A DNA stretch of 20,118 nt from an uncultured Ruminococcus sp. (lineage in GTDB: Bacteria; Bacillota; Clostridia; Oscillospirales; Acutalibacteraceae): assembly GCA_902773035.1 (NCBI GenBank), contig CACYDB010000007.1, forward strand, positions 1 to 20,118, given 5' to 3'. Position 1 is the first letter of the stretch; every line of letters starts with the position of its first letter. The position numbers were made by a program, and so were the translations under genes. This document shows, piece by piece, positions 6,481 to 13,027 of the stretch. The notes beneath the pieces are model-generated. The model was not told the DNA's origin. It searched no databases and worked only from the letters and a program-made list of their open reading frames with translations.

Positions 6481-7959
6481 ATGGAAGAAAGATCAGTTTA
6501 CAGAGATATCTCCCGCCGCACAAACGGCGATGTATATATAGGCGTGGTAGGACCTGTCAGAACAGGCAAGAGCACCTTTATCAAGAGGTTTATGGACACC
6601 ATAGTGCTGCCTAATATAAGCGACGAGGAATTGCTCAACCGCACAATTGACGAATTGCCTCAGTCCTCGGGCGGCAGAACGATCATGACTACCGAGCCTA
6701 AGTTTATTCCCGAGGAGTCAATCGAGATTACCCTTTCGGATAAAGCTAATCTGAAAGTCAGAATGGTTGACTGCGTAGGCTATATCGTAGACAGCGCCAT
6801 CGGTTATATCGAGGAGGATACTCCCCGAATGGTAAAAACTCCGTGGTACGACGAAGAGATCCCCTTTGAGCAGGCGGCGGAGCTAGGCACCAAAAAGGTA
6901 ATAACCGATCACAGCACAATCGGTCTTGTAATAACGACCGACGGTTCGATCACCGATTTGCCGCGTGAGGAATACTATGACGCTGAAAAACGCGTCATAA
7001 ATGAGCTCAAGAGTATCAACAAGCCGTTCATAGTTCTGCTCAACAGCCTTAATCCCGAGTCGGACAGCGCTCAGAATCTTGCCCGTCAGCTCAGCGGAGA
7101 GTATATGGTGCCTGTAGTTCCTGTCAGCTGTATGGAGCTTGACGAAAACGAAATCAAGAGGATCCTCGCTCAGCTTTTGTTTGAGTTTCCGATCAAGGAA
7201 ATCGGTGTAGATATTCCGGGTTGGGTAGTATCTCTGCCGTCTGAAAACGAGATTAAGCGCGGGATTTACGACTCCATAAAGGACTCGGCCTCAAAAATCA
7301 GTAAAATCCGTCAGGTTCAGGACGCGCTGAATGAAATCGCCGACTGCGAGTACATTGATTTCAGCAGGCTTACCGACATCAATCTCGGCAAGGGTCAGGC
7401 ACAGATTTCCGTCGCGGTATATAAGGAGCTGTTCTATAAGGTCCTGTCGGAGAAAACAGGGCTTGAAATCGAGGACGAGTGCACGCTTATGAACTGCGTA
7501 ACTCAGCTTTCGGAAAAACAGCGTGAGTTTGACAAAATCGCCGCGGCGTATCAGCAGGTGCTGGATACGGGCTACGGAATCGTTATGCCGACAATCGAGG
7601 AGCTTAGCCTTGAGGAACCCGAAATCATCAAGCAATCGGGCAAATACGGTATTAAGCTCAAAGCCTCCGCGCCCTCGATCCATATGATGAAGGTCAACAC
7701 AATGACCGAGGTAACGCCCATAGTGGGCTCCGAACAGCAGAGTCAGGAGCTTGTTACTTATATGCTCAAGGAGTTCGAGGAAGATCCCAAGAAAATCTGG
7801 GAGTCAAATATCTTCGGCAAGAGCGTCCACGAGCTTGTCAACGAAGGCCTTCATAACAAGCTCTATCGTATGCCCGACGATGCCCGAGCGAAAATAGGGG
7901 AGACAATCGAAAAAATTATCAACAAGGGGTGTAACGGACTTATCTGTATTATACTTTGA
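6481..7959 (+). CDS. spoIVA: Stage IV sporulation protein A, coat basement-layer ATPase
   Basis: The 492-residue protein has the same length as B. subtilis SpoIVA. It is a TRAFAC-derived ATPase that polymerises on the forespore surface to form the coat foundation, recruited by SpoVM. The Walker A motif GPVRTGKST is at residues 24-32 with lysine K30, T70/T71 follow, and D97 lies in VDCVGY, all at the positions known for B. subtilis SpoIVA. The C-terminus IINKGCNGLICIIL is the conserved end required for localisation in B. subtilis. TAGGAGG (6465-6471) overlaps the sipL stop and sits 9 bases before the ATG. It is the second gene of a sipL-spoIVA operon. No clear hairpin terminator follows in 7960-8035. 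Confidence 0.97.
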   Translation: MEERSVYRDISRRTNGDVYIGVVGPVRTGKSTFIKRFMDTIVLPNISDEELLNRTIDELPQSSGGRTIMTTEPKFIPEESIEITLSDKANLKVRMVDCVGYIVDSAIGYIEEDTPRMVKTPWYDEEIPFEQAAELGTKKVITDHSTIGLVITTDGSITDLPREEYYDAEKRVINELKSINKPFIVLLNSLNPESDSAQNLARQLSGEYMVPVVPVSCMELDENEIKRILAQLLFEFPIKEIGVDIPGWVVSLPSENEIKRGIYDSIKDSASKISKIRQVQDALNEIADCEYIDFSRLTDINLGKGQAQISVAVYKELFYKVLSEKTGLEIEDECTLMNCVTQLSEKQREFDKIAAAYQQVLDTGYGIVMPTIEELSLEEPEIIKQSGKYGIKLKASAPSIHMMKVNTMTEVTPIVGSEQQSQELVTYMLKEFEEDPKKIWESNIFGKSVHELVNEGLHNKLYRMPDDARAKIGETIEKIINKGCNGLICIIL

Positions 7960-8035
7960 TAGTTACTAAATAATTTTCATTTAAGGTTAGAAAATTGTCA
8001 AAACTACCGAAAATAAAAAAACTCGATAAATTTCA

Positions 8036-8064
8036 TTGAACTTTACCCCCATAATAAGTATAAT
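8036..8064 (+). promoter_or_regulatory. Sigma-A-type promoter for oadG-oadB
   Basis: TTGAAC (8036-8041) and a perfect TATAAT (8059-8064) are spaced by 17 bases. The start point would be near 8071, giving a leader of about 30 bases with GGGGG (8088-8092) as ribosome binding site. A 10-bp inverted repeat (TACCCCCATA 8044-8053, TATGGGGGTA 8085-8094) brackets the -10 region and the ribosome binding site. Confidence 0.65.
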
Positions 8065-8100
8065 TATTGTATATAATGGACTAATATGGGGGTATAGCAT

Positions 8101-8493
8101 ATGGATTTGATGAGCAAACTCACTATTTCCGCTTCGATGCTGCTTACAGGCTTCGTGATAGTGTTTTCCGTACTGATTTTTCTTATCTTCATCATATGGG
8201 TGATGGGTAAAATCGTAACAGGCGCGCAGAACGCTTCCGCGAACCGCAAAAAGATAAAGGTTCAGAAGCTCGACGAAAAGCCTGAAAAGGTTGAGATCAA
8301 AAAGCCCGCTCCGGTTATCAAAAAGCCGGAATCACCGTCGGGAACTCCCGACGAGGTGATTGCCGTTATCTCCGCCGCTGTATACAGTATGTACGGCTCA
8401 AAGCAAAAGGTCAGAATCAAGAGTATAAAGAAGTCATCCTCACGCTCCGCATGGGCGAACGCCGGAGTGCTTCGAAATACCAGACCGTTTTAG
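8101..8493 (+). CDS. oadG: Sodium-pumping decarboxylase gamma subunit (OadG family)
   Basis: The 130-residue protein has one N-terminal membrane helix (residues about 10-36), a Lys/Pro/Glu-rich cytoplasmic linker (about 50-75), and a C-terminal segment TPDEVIAVISAAVYSMY...RSAWANAGVLRNTRPF typical of OadG/MmdC subunits. In oxaloacetate, methylmalonyl-CoA and glutaconyl-CoA decarboxylases this subunit anchors the carboxyltransferase to the beta subunit; its C-terminus contacts the alpha subunit. The downstream gene encodes that beta subunit, 13 bases away. No alpha or biotin-carrier gene is in the window, so which acid is decarboxylated cannot be told. The start ATG 8101 follows GGGGG by 8 bases. 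Confidence 0.85.
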   Translation: MDLMSKLTISASMLLTGFVIVFSVLIFLIFIIWVMGKIVTGAQNASANRKKIKVQKLDEKPEKVEIKKPAPVIKKPESPSGTPDEVIAVISAAVYSMYGSKQKVRIKSIKKSSSRSAWANAGVLRNTRPF

Positions 8494-8506
8494 AAAGGAG
8501 CCGCGT

Positions 8507-9745
8507 ATGGAAATTATTGAAAGATTTTTAAAAGCTATTGAGGGTATCTTTACCGATTCAGGTATTATGACTCTCGGCTGGCAGAACTATGTAATGATAG
8601 GCGTAGCGTGCGTTTTATTCTACCTCGCTATCAAAAAAGAATTTGAACCGCTCCTGCTTCTTCCCATAGCGTTTGGTATGCTTCTTGTAAATCTCTATCC
8701 CGGAATTACAGCCGCTCCCGATACAACGCTAATGAACGCCGCCGATTGTATAGCGGCTAAGGGCACGACGGAAGGGTACGCCACGACGATCATCAACGGC
8801 GTACAGTATTACAATGTTCCTCATTACGGCGGACTTTTCTATTATCTCTATCAGGGCGTTAAGCTCGGTATCTATCCGCCACTTATCTTCCTCGGCGTAG
8901 GAGCCATGACCGATTTCGGTCCGCTTATCGCCAATCCCAAGAGCTTTATCCTCGGCGCAGCCGCTCAGATCGGTATCTTCATTACCTTTATCGGAGCGAT
9001 CTTCCTCGGTTTTACTGACGCTCAGTCAGGCGCTATCGGTATCATCGGAGGCGCTGACGGTCCTACGGCTATTTATGTTACAACCAAGCTCGCTCCCGAA
9101 TTACTCGGCTCAATCGCAATCGCGGCGTACTCATATATGGCGCTTGTTCCGATTATCCAGCCGCCTATAATGAGAGCTCTCACAACTAAGAAAGAGCGTT
9201 CTGTTGTTATGGAACAGCTTCGTCCCGTATCAAAGCTCGAAAAAATCATTTTCCCGATCGTAATCGTAGTAGTTATCTCGATTCTCCTGCCCGACGCGGC
9301 GCCGCTTGTAGGTATGCTGATGTTCGGTAATCTCCTCAAAGAGAGCGGAGTTTGCGACAGGCTTTCAAAAACAGCTCAGAACGAGCTTATGAATATTATC
9401 ACGATTTTCCTCGGAACTACTGTAGGAGCTACCGCCACAGGCGTAAACTTCCTGTCCTTCAATACCCTGAAGATCATCGCTCTCGGACTCATCGCCTTTA
9501 TGATGGGTTCAGCGTGCGGCGTACTGTTCGGAAAGGTTATGTATAAGTTAACGGGCGGCAAGGTTAATCCGCTTATCGGATCAGCCGGTGTATCAGCCGT
9601 TCCAATGGCGGCGCGTGTATCTCAGAGGGTAGGCCAGGAGGAGAATCCCGGAAACTTCCTGCTTATGCACGCTATGGGACCGAACGTCGCGGGCGTTATC
9701 GGTTCAGCCGTAGCAGCGGGCGTTCTGCTCAATGTATTAAGATAA
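8507..9745 (+). CDS. oadB: Sodium ion-translocating decarboxylase beta subunit
   Basis: The 412-residue polytopic membrane protein has about ten hydrophobic segments and the family signature GGADGPTAIY at residues 181-190, whose Asp is needed for sodium transport and carboxybiotin decarboxylation. Other typical blocks are GLFYYLYQGVKLGIYPPLIFLGVGAMTDFGPLIANP (residues about 109-144, a conserved stretch) and the second half VGAT...NFLSF and GPNVAGVIGSAVAAG at the C-terminus. It releases CO2 from carboxybiotin and exports Na+ across the cytoplasmic membrane. AAAGGAG (8494-8500) precedes ATG 8507. The gene is co-transcribed with oadG and ends at a strong terminator. The symbol is generic: mmdB or gcdB would be correct if the partner subunits use methylmalonyl-CoA or glutaconyl-CoA. 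Confidence 0.93.
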   Translation: MEIIERFLKAIEGIFTDSGIMTLGWQNYVMIGVACVLFYLAIKKEFEPLLLLPIAFGMLLVNLYPGITAAPDTTLMNAADCIAAKGTTEGYATTIINGVQYYNVPHYGGLFYYLYQGVKLGIYPPLIFLGVGAMTDFGPLIANPKSFILGAAAQIGIFITFIGAIFLGFTDAQSGAIGIIGGADGPTAIYVTTKLAPELLGSIAIAAYSYMALVPIIQPPIMRALTTKKERSVVMEQLRPVSKLEKIIFPIVIVVVISILLPDAAPLVGMLMFGNLLKESGVCDRLSKTAQNELMNIITIFLGTTVGATATGVNFLSFNTLKIIALGLIAFMMGSACGVLFGKVMYKLTGGKVNPLIGSAGVSAVPMAARVSQRVGQEENPGNFLLMHAMGPNVAGVIGSAVAAGVLLNVLR

Positions 9746-9753
9746 AATCGCTT

Positions 9754-9780
9754 AAAAAGACCGCTTTTTGCGGTCTTTTT
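9754..9780 (+). terminator. Rho-independent terminator after oadB
   Basis: An 11-bp perfect stem (AAAAAGACCGC 9754-9764, GCGGTCTTTTT 9770-9780) closes a five-T loop. The 3' arm itself supplies the T run. It lies 8 bases past the stop. Confidence 0.93.
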
Positions 9781-9807
9781 CTTTAGTGACATTATTTTCA
9801 TCTTTAA

Positions 9808-9850
9808 ATTTCTAATTTAGAAATATAAATTTGTACATTTAGTATATAAT
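9808..9850 (+). promoter_or_regulatory. Palindrome and -10-like element upstream of the Wzz/CpsD pair
   Basis: ATTTCTAATTTAGAAAT (9808-9824) is a perfect 17-base palindrome in an AT-rich intergenic region. A TATAAT at 9845-9850 lies 46 bases before the ATG, but no good -35 is seen at the right distance (9822-9827 is AATATA). The palindrome occupies roughly the position of the -35 element, as an operator or activator site would. Confidence 0.35.
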
Positions 9851-9895
9851 TCATATTAGTTTGTTAAATTTAATATTATTTTGGGAGGGTATATA

Positions 9896-10582
9896 ATGCC
9901 AAAAGACCTAACTCCTCAAAAAATAATTGGTATGCTCCTGCGTCACATCAAGCTGATTCTTCTCATTTCAGCCCTTGTGACATTGATTTCATACGGTTAT
10001 TCGAGTTTCTTTATAACTCCGGTTTACTCAACCTCATCGCTCATTCTTATCCACAACTATAACGAGGAAGTAACCACAAAAGCTACAACCTATTACAACG
10101 AATCCAGAGGTCGTGTATCTGTAAGCGATATCAGCCTTTCAAGTACACTCGCCGGCAGCTGTGTAATTCTTTTCTCCAATATGCCGGATATGACTTCTCT
10201 TATGTCAGGCGCGACTGTTACCTTTGAGCAGGTCGAGGAATCTCCGTTTATCAGGATCAACGCTTCCTCGTCAAACCCGCAGGTAGCCGCTAATGTATGT
10301 AACCAGCTTGCAGAGCAGGCTCCCAAGTGCTTCCGCGATCAGTACGGTGAGGGCAACGGTAAGGTTACTATCATCACAAGCGCCGCCGCTCCGACAACTC
10401 CCGTTTCACCTAACGTTAACCAGAATACTCTCTACGGTCTTGCGATCGGCGCGATTTTAGGAATCCTTCTCGCGTTCTTCCTTGAGATTATCGACACAAC
10501 TCTCAAGCCGGGTGATGACCTTGCCAAGCTGTACGGTATCCCTGTATTCGCTGAGATCGTTGACTTTGAGAAGGAAGGGTAA
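9896..10582 (+). CDS. Wzz/YveK-type polysaccharide chain-length determinant (kinase activator)
   Basis: The 228-residue membrane protein has two membrane helices, residues about 16-38 and about 183-202. The extracytoplasmic domain between them includes VYSTSSLILIHNYN and FIRINASSSNPQVAANVCNQLAEQAP, and the second helix is preceded by the proline-containing motif TTPVSPNVNQN. This is the Firmicutes CapA/YwqC/CpsC arrangement, in which a short Wzz protein carries a cytoplasmic tail that activates a separate tyrosine kinase. Here the tail (GDDLAKLYGIPVFAEIVDFEKEG) is followed 9 bases after the stop by that kinase gene. GGGAGG (9883-9888) supports ATG 9896; the in-frame TTG at 9881 overlaps the ribosome binding site and is rejected. 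No glycosyltransferase, flippase or polymerase gene adjoins it. Confidence 0.88.
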   Translation: MPKDLTPQKIIGMLLRHIKLILLISALVTLISYGYSSFFITPVYSTSSLILIHNYNEEVTTKATTYYNESRGRVSVSDISLSSTLAGSCVILFSNMPDMTSLMSGATVTFEQVEESPFIRINASSSNPQVAANVCNQLAEQAPKCFRDQYGEGNGKVTIITSAAAPTTPVSPNVNQNTLYGLAIGAILGILLAFFLEIIDTTLKPGDDLAKLYGIPVFAEIVDFEKEG

Positions 10583-10591
10583 GGTGATTCT

Positions 10592-11356
10592 ATGAAGATT
10601 AAAATGCCCGGACAGAAGTTCAAGGAGAAAAAAGCAATAGAACAGCCCGATAAGAAAAAGGGCGGTAAGAAAAAAGACAGTAAAAACGTCTTAAGTGAAA
10701 AAAGTAAATTCGCCATTGTTGAGGCGTATAAATCCGCAAGAACAAATATTATGTTCTCGCTTTCAGCTACCGATAAAAAGGCTTTCGCCATCACATCCTA
10801 CTCCAAGGGCGACGGTAAAAGTACGGTAGCCGCCAACCTCGCGATCTCATTCTCAAAGATGGGCAAGAAGGTTATCCTCATTGACTGCGACCTTCGCCGT
10901 CCCAACCTTCACAACATCCTTAAGCTTGAGAATAAAGCGGGTTTCTCCGATATGGTAGGCCGAATGGTCGTATTCGATGATGTTGTACACCGTGACGTAC
11001 TTCCTTGTCTCGATGTACTCACATCAGGTACGATCCCTCCCAACCCGTCAGAGCTTATCTGTTCTCCCGAGGTTGTACGCTTTGTCGAAAGACTCAACCG
11101 TGAGTACGATTATATAATCTTCGACTCGCCACCCGTAGGCGTAGTCGCGGACGCGCTTCTGCTAAAGGATTATATCGCCGGTTATCTCCTCGTTACAAGA
11201 GAGAGAAAGACTACCCACGGCGATATTGAGCGACTTTTGCAGAATATCAAGCTCACCGACTCCAAGCCGCTCGGCTTTATCCGCGTAGGTGTTACCCACG
11301 AGGGCAAGAGGGGCAGAAGAGGATACTACTATTACTACTACTATCAGTATTATTAA
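10592..11356 (+). CDS. CpsD/CapB-family tyrosine-protein kinase (BY-kinase)
   Basis: The 254-residue cytoplasmic ATPase/kinase has Walker A SKGDGKST at residues 71-78, Walker A' VILIDCDLRRP at 94-104 (D98, D100), and Walker B YDYIIFDSPP. A C-terminal tyrosine cluster at 245-254 (YYYYYYYQYY) provides the autophosphorylation sites. BY-kinases of this form control export and length of capsular or exopolysaccharide together with the Wzz partner encoded upstream. The N-terminal 30 residues are unusually lysine-rich (KEKKAIEQPDKKKGGKKKDS) and may bind membrane or RNA non-specifically; the family core starts at about residue 35 (SEKSKFAIVEAYKSARTNI). GGTG, 5 bases before the ATG, is a weak ribosome binding site. 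No cognate phosphatase gene is adjacent. Confidence 0.92.
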   Translation: MKIKMPGQKFKEKKAIEQPDKKKGGKKKDSKNVLSEKSKFAIVEAYKSARTNIMFSLSATDKKAFAITSYSKGDGKSTVAANLAISFSKMGKKVILIDCDLRRPNLHNILKLENKAGFSDMVGRMVVFDDVVHRDVLPCLDVLTSGTIPPNPSELICSPEVVRFVERLNREYDYIIFDSPPVGVVADALLLKDYIAGYLLVTRERKTTHGDIERLLQNIKLTDSKPLGFIRVGVTHEGKRGRRGYYYYYYYQYY

Positions 11357-11371
11357 TGCTCAGATTTATTG

Positions 11372-11402
11372 CCGCCGGCTTATGCCGGCGGTTTTCTTTT
11401 TG
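11372..11402 (+). terminator. Rho-independent terminator after the tyrosine kinase gene
   Basis: An 8-bp GC stem (CCGCCGGC 11372-11379, GCCGGCGG 11384-11391) with a TTAT loop is followed by TTTTCTTTTT. It lies 15 bases after the stop. Confidence 0.93.
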
Positions 11403-11470
11403 ATATGTATAAAAAAATCACCACTAACACAGCCTTACATAATATAAATTTGTGTAATATTACGTTTTAC

Positions 11471-11519
11471 GCAAGTTAGACTCAAAAAACTTGCATTTTT
11501 ATCCGATTTATTGTAATAT
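11471..11519 (+). promoter_or_regulatory. Promoter of the aminotransferase gene with an inverted repeat over its -35
   Basis: TTGCAT (11491-11496) and TAATAT (11514-11519) have 17-base spacing. GCAAGTT (11471-11477) and AACTTGC (11488-11494) form a 7-bp inverted repeat whose right arm overlaps the -35, a typical place for an operator. Start would be near 11526, about 45 bases before the ATG. Confidence 0.45.
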
Positions 11520-11570
11520 ATACGAGGAAAATATTCATATTTGAATGAATTGTGTTAAGGAGTAATCATT

Positions 11571-12845
11571 ATGAATTATTTTAACAGCTCATTATACGAG
11601 CTAAAAAAAGAGTTTAATGAGCTTGTAAAGCGTTACAAACAGTATAAAGCGATGGGCTTATCGCTCAATATGGCGCGCGGAAAGCCCGCTCCCGAGCAGC
11701 TTGATCTCTCAATGAAGATGCTTGATGTCGTAAACAGCAGTGACGACTGCCTTTCCGAGTACGGTCTTGACTGCAGAAACTACGGCGAGATGGAGGGCAT
11801 CAAGGAGTGCCGCAATCTGTTCGCGAATATCCTTGAGACTGAGCCCGAGAACGTCTTTGTAGGCGGCAACTCCAGCCTTAATATGATGTTCGACACAATC
11901 TCCTGCTTTATGACATCTCCTATATATGAGGATACACAGCCCTGGCTCAACGTTACAGAGAGAAAATTCCTCTGTCCCGTTCCGGGATATGACCGTCATT
12001 TCGGCATTACAGGTTATTTCGCCTTCAAAATGATTCCCGTTCCGATGAATGAGGACGGCCCCGATATGGATATCGTCGAGAAGCTCATAGCCGAGGATGA
12101 TACGATCAAGGGTATCTGGTGTGTTCCCAAGTATTCAAACCCCACGGGTATCACTTATTCCGACGAGGTTGTACGCCGTTTCGCGAATTTAAAGCCCGCG
12201 GCTAAGGATTTCCGCATTATGTGGGATAACGCTTACGCTGTTCATGACATCAACGATACTCCCGACAAGCTTCTCAGACTTCTTGACGAGTGTAAAAAGG
12301 CGGGTAACGAGGACTTACCGATAGTTTTCTGCTCGACCTCAAAGATCACATTCTCAGGAGCTGGAGTCGCCGCTTTGTCAGCAGCTCCGCATAATATGGA
12401 GGTTCTCAGGAACAAATACAACTTCCAGACTATCGGCTACGATAAAATCAATCAGCTCCGTCATGTACGCTTCTTCGGCGACTATAACGGACTTCTCGAG
12501 CATATGCAGAAGCATAAGGCTATTCTCGGACCTAAGTTTGACGTTGTTCTCTCAAAGCTCAGCGAAAACTTCTCCGACAACCAAATCGCAACATGGACTA
12601 AGCCGAACGGCGGCTACTTTGTAAGCGTTAACGTATACAAGGGAACTGCAAAGAGGGTAGTACACCTGTGCAAAAATGCAGGCGTTGTTCTCACAGGCGC
12701 GGGAGCAACTTATCCTTACGGCGTAGACCCCGACGACAGCAACATCAGAATCGCTCCGTCGTACCCCTCGGTAGAGGAATTGAAGCAGGCTATGGACATT
12801 TTCTGCCTCTCCGCGAGAATCGCAGCTCTCGAAAAATTAATCTAA
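11571..12845 (+). CDS. PLP-dependent aminotransferase, class Ic aspartate aminotransferase type
   Basis: The 424-residue fold-type I enzyme probably moves the amino group between aspartate and 2-oxoglutarate. Conserved features are LNMARGKPAPEQLDLS near residue 32 (the substrate lid/N-terminal motif of subgroup Ic), YGEMEGIKECRNLFA, and PKYSNPTGITYSD (the Asn that contacts PLP). WDNAYAVHD supplies the Asp that binds the PLP ring nitrogen, STSKITFSGAG carries the Schiff-base lysine K258, and NIRIAPSYP carries the carboxylate-binding Arg. Subgroup Ic enzymes (such as Corynebacterium AspT) are often misannotated as MocR-type regulators, but this protein has no DNA-binding domain. AAGGAG (11557-11562) sits 8 bases before the ATG. 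It appears monocistronic, with its own promoter. Confidence 0.9.
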   Translation: MNYFNSSLYELKKEFNELVKRYKQYKAMGLSLNMARGKPAPEQLDLSMKMLDVVNSSDDCLSEYGLDCRNYGEMEGIKECRNLFANILETEPENVFVGGNSSLNMMFDTISCFMTSPIYEDTQPWLNVTERKFLCPVPGYDRHFGITGYFAFKMIPVPMNEDGPDMDIVEKLIAEDDTIKGIWCVPKYSNPTGITYSDEVVRRFANLKPAAKDFRIMWDNAYAVHDINDTPDKLLRLLDECKKAGNEDLPIVFCSTSKITFSGAGVAALSAAPHNMEVLRNKYNFQTIGYDKINQLRHVRFFGDYNGLLEHMQKHKAILGPKFDVVLSKLSENFSDNQIATWTKPNGGYFVSVNVYKGTAKRVVHLCKNAGVVLTGAGATYPYGVDPDDSNIRIAPSYPSVEELKQAMDIFCLSARIAALEKLI

Positions 12846-12850
12846 ACTTC

Positions 12851-12900
12851 AATATTTAGCATTATTTAGCTTATTTTTGTGTTTTTTTAAACTAAATATT
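12851..12900. repeat. AT-rich inverted repeat after the aminotransferase gene
   Basis: AATATTTAG (12851-12859) and CTAAATATT (12892-12900) are perfect 9-bp arms about 32 bases apart, with T-rich runs between them. No T run follows the right arm, so it is not a standard terminator; it may just reflect AT-rich sequence. Confidence 0.35.
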
Positions 12901-12910
12901 CGATATAATA

Positions 12911-12939
12911 TTGACTTTTCATTGAAAAAACCTTATAAT
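12911..12939 (+). promoter_or_regulatory. Near-consensus sigma-A promoter of secD-secF
   Basis: TTGACT (12911-12916) and a perfect TATAAT (12934-12939) are 17 bases apart, the best promoter in the window. The start point is expected near G12946, inside the left arm of the hairpin that follows. Confidence 0.85.
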
Positions 12940-13000
12940 AACTCTGTTACGTCTGTACATATGTAAACGTAGCAGAGTTTTTTTCTGCGTATATGTACAG
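12940..13000 (+). promoter_or_regulatory. secDF leader with two mutually exclusive hairpins, one terminator-like
   Basis: Hairpin 1: 12940-12952 (AACTCTGTTACGT) pairs with 12967-12979 (ACGTAGCAGAGTT), 13 bp with one U-G, followed by a seven-T run ending at 12984. It has the form of a rho-independent terminator. Hairpin 2: CTGTACATAT (12953-12962, in the loop of hairpin 1) pairs perfectly with ATATGTACAG (12991-13000, beyond the T run). GCAG of the hairpin 1 right arm can also pair with CTGC at 12985-12988. The two folds cannot coexist, as in terminator/antiterminator leaders. The element sits between the promoter and the secD ribosome binding site and may also terminate aminotransferase transcription. 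Confidence 0.55.
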
Positions 13001-13027
13001 CTGAGAAAACATTTGGAGGTCCATGGC

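Noticed and set aside
7291..7683. 130-codon minus-strand ORF inside spoIVA
   Set aside because: Fully within a conserved gene on the other strand; no domain seen.
10432..10794. 120-codon minus-strand ORF across the Wzz/kinase junction
   Set aside because: Antisense shadow of two well-supported genes.
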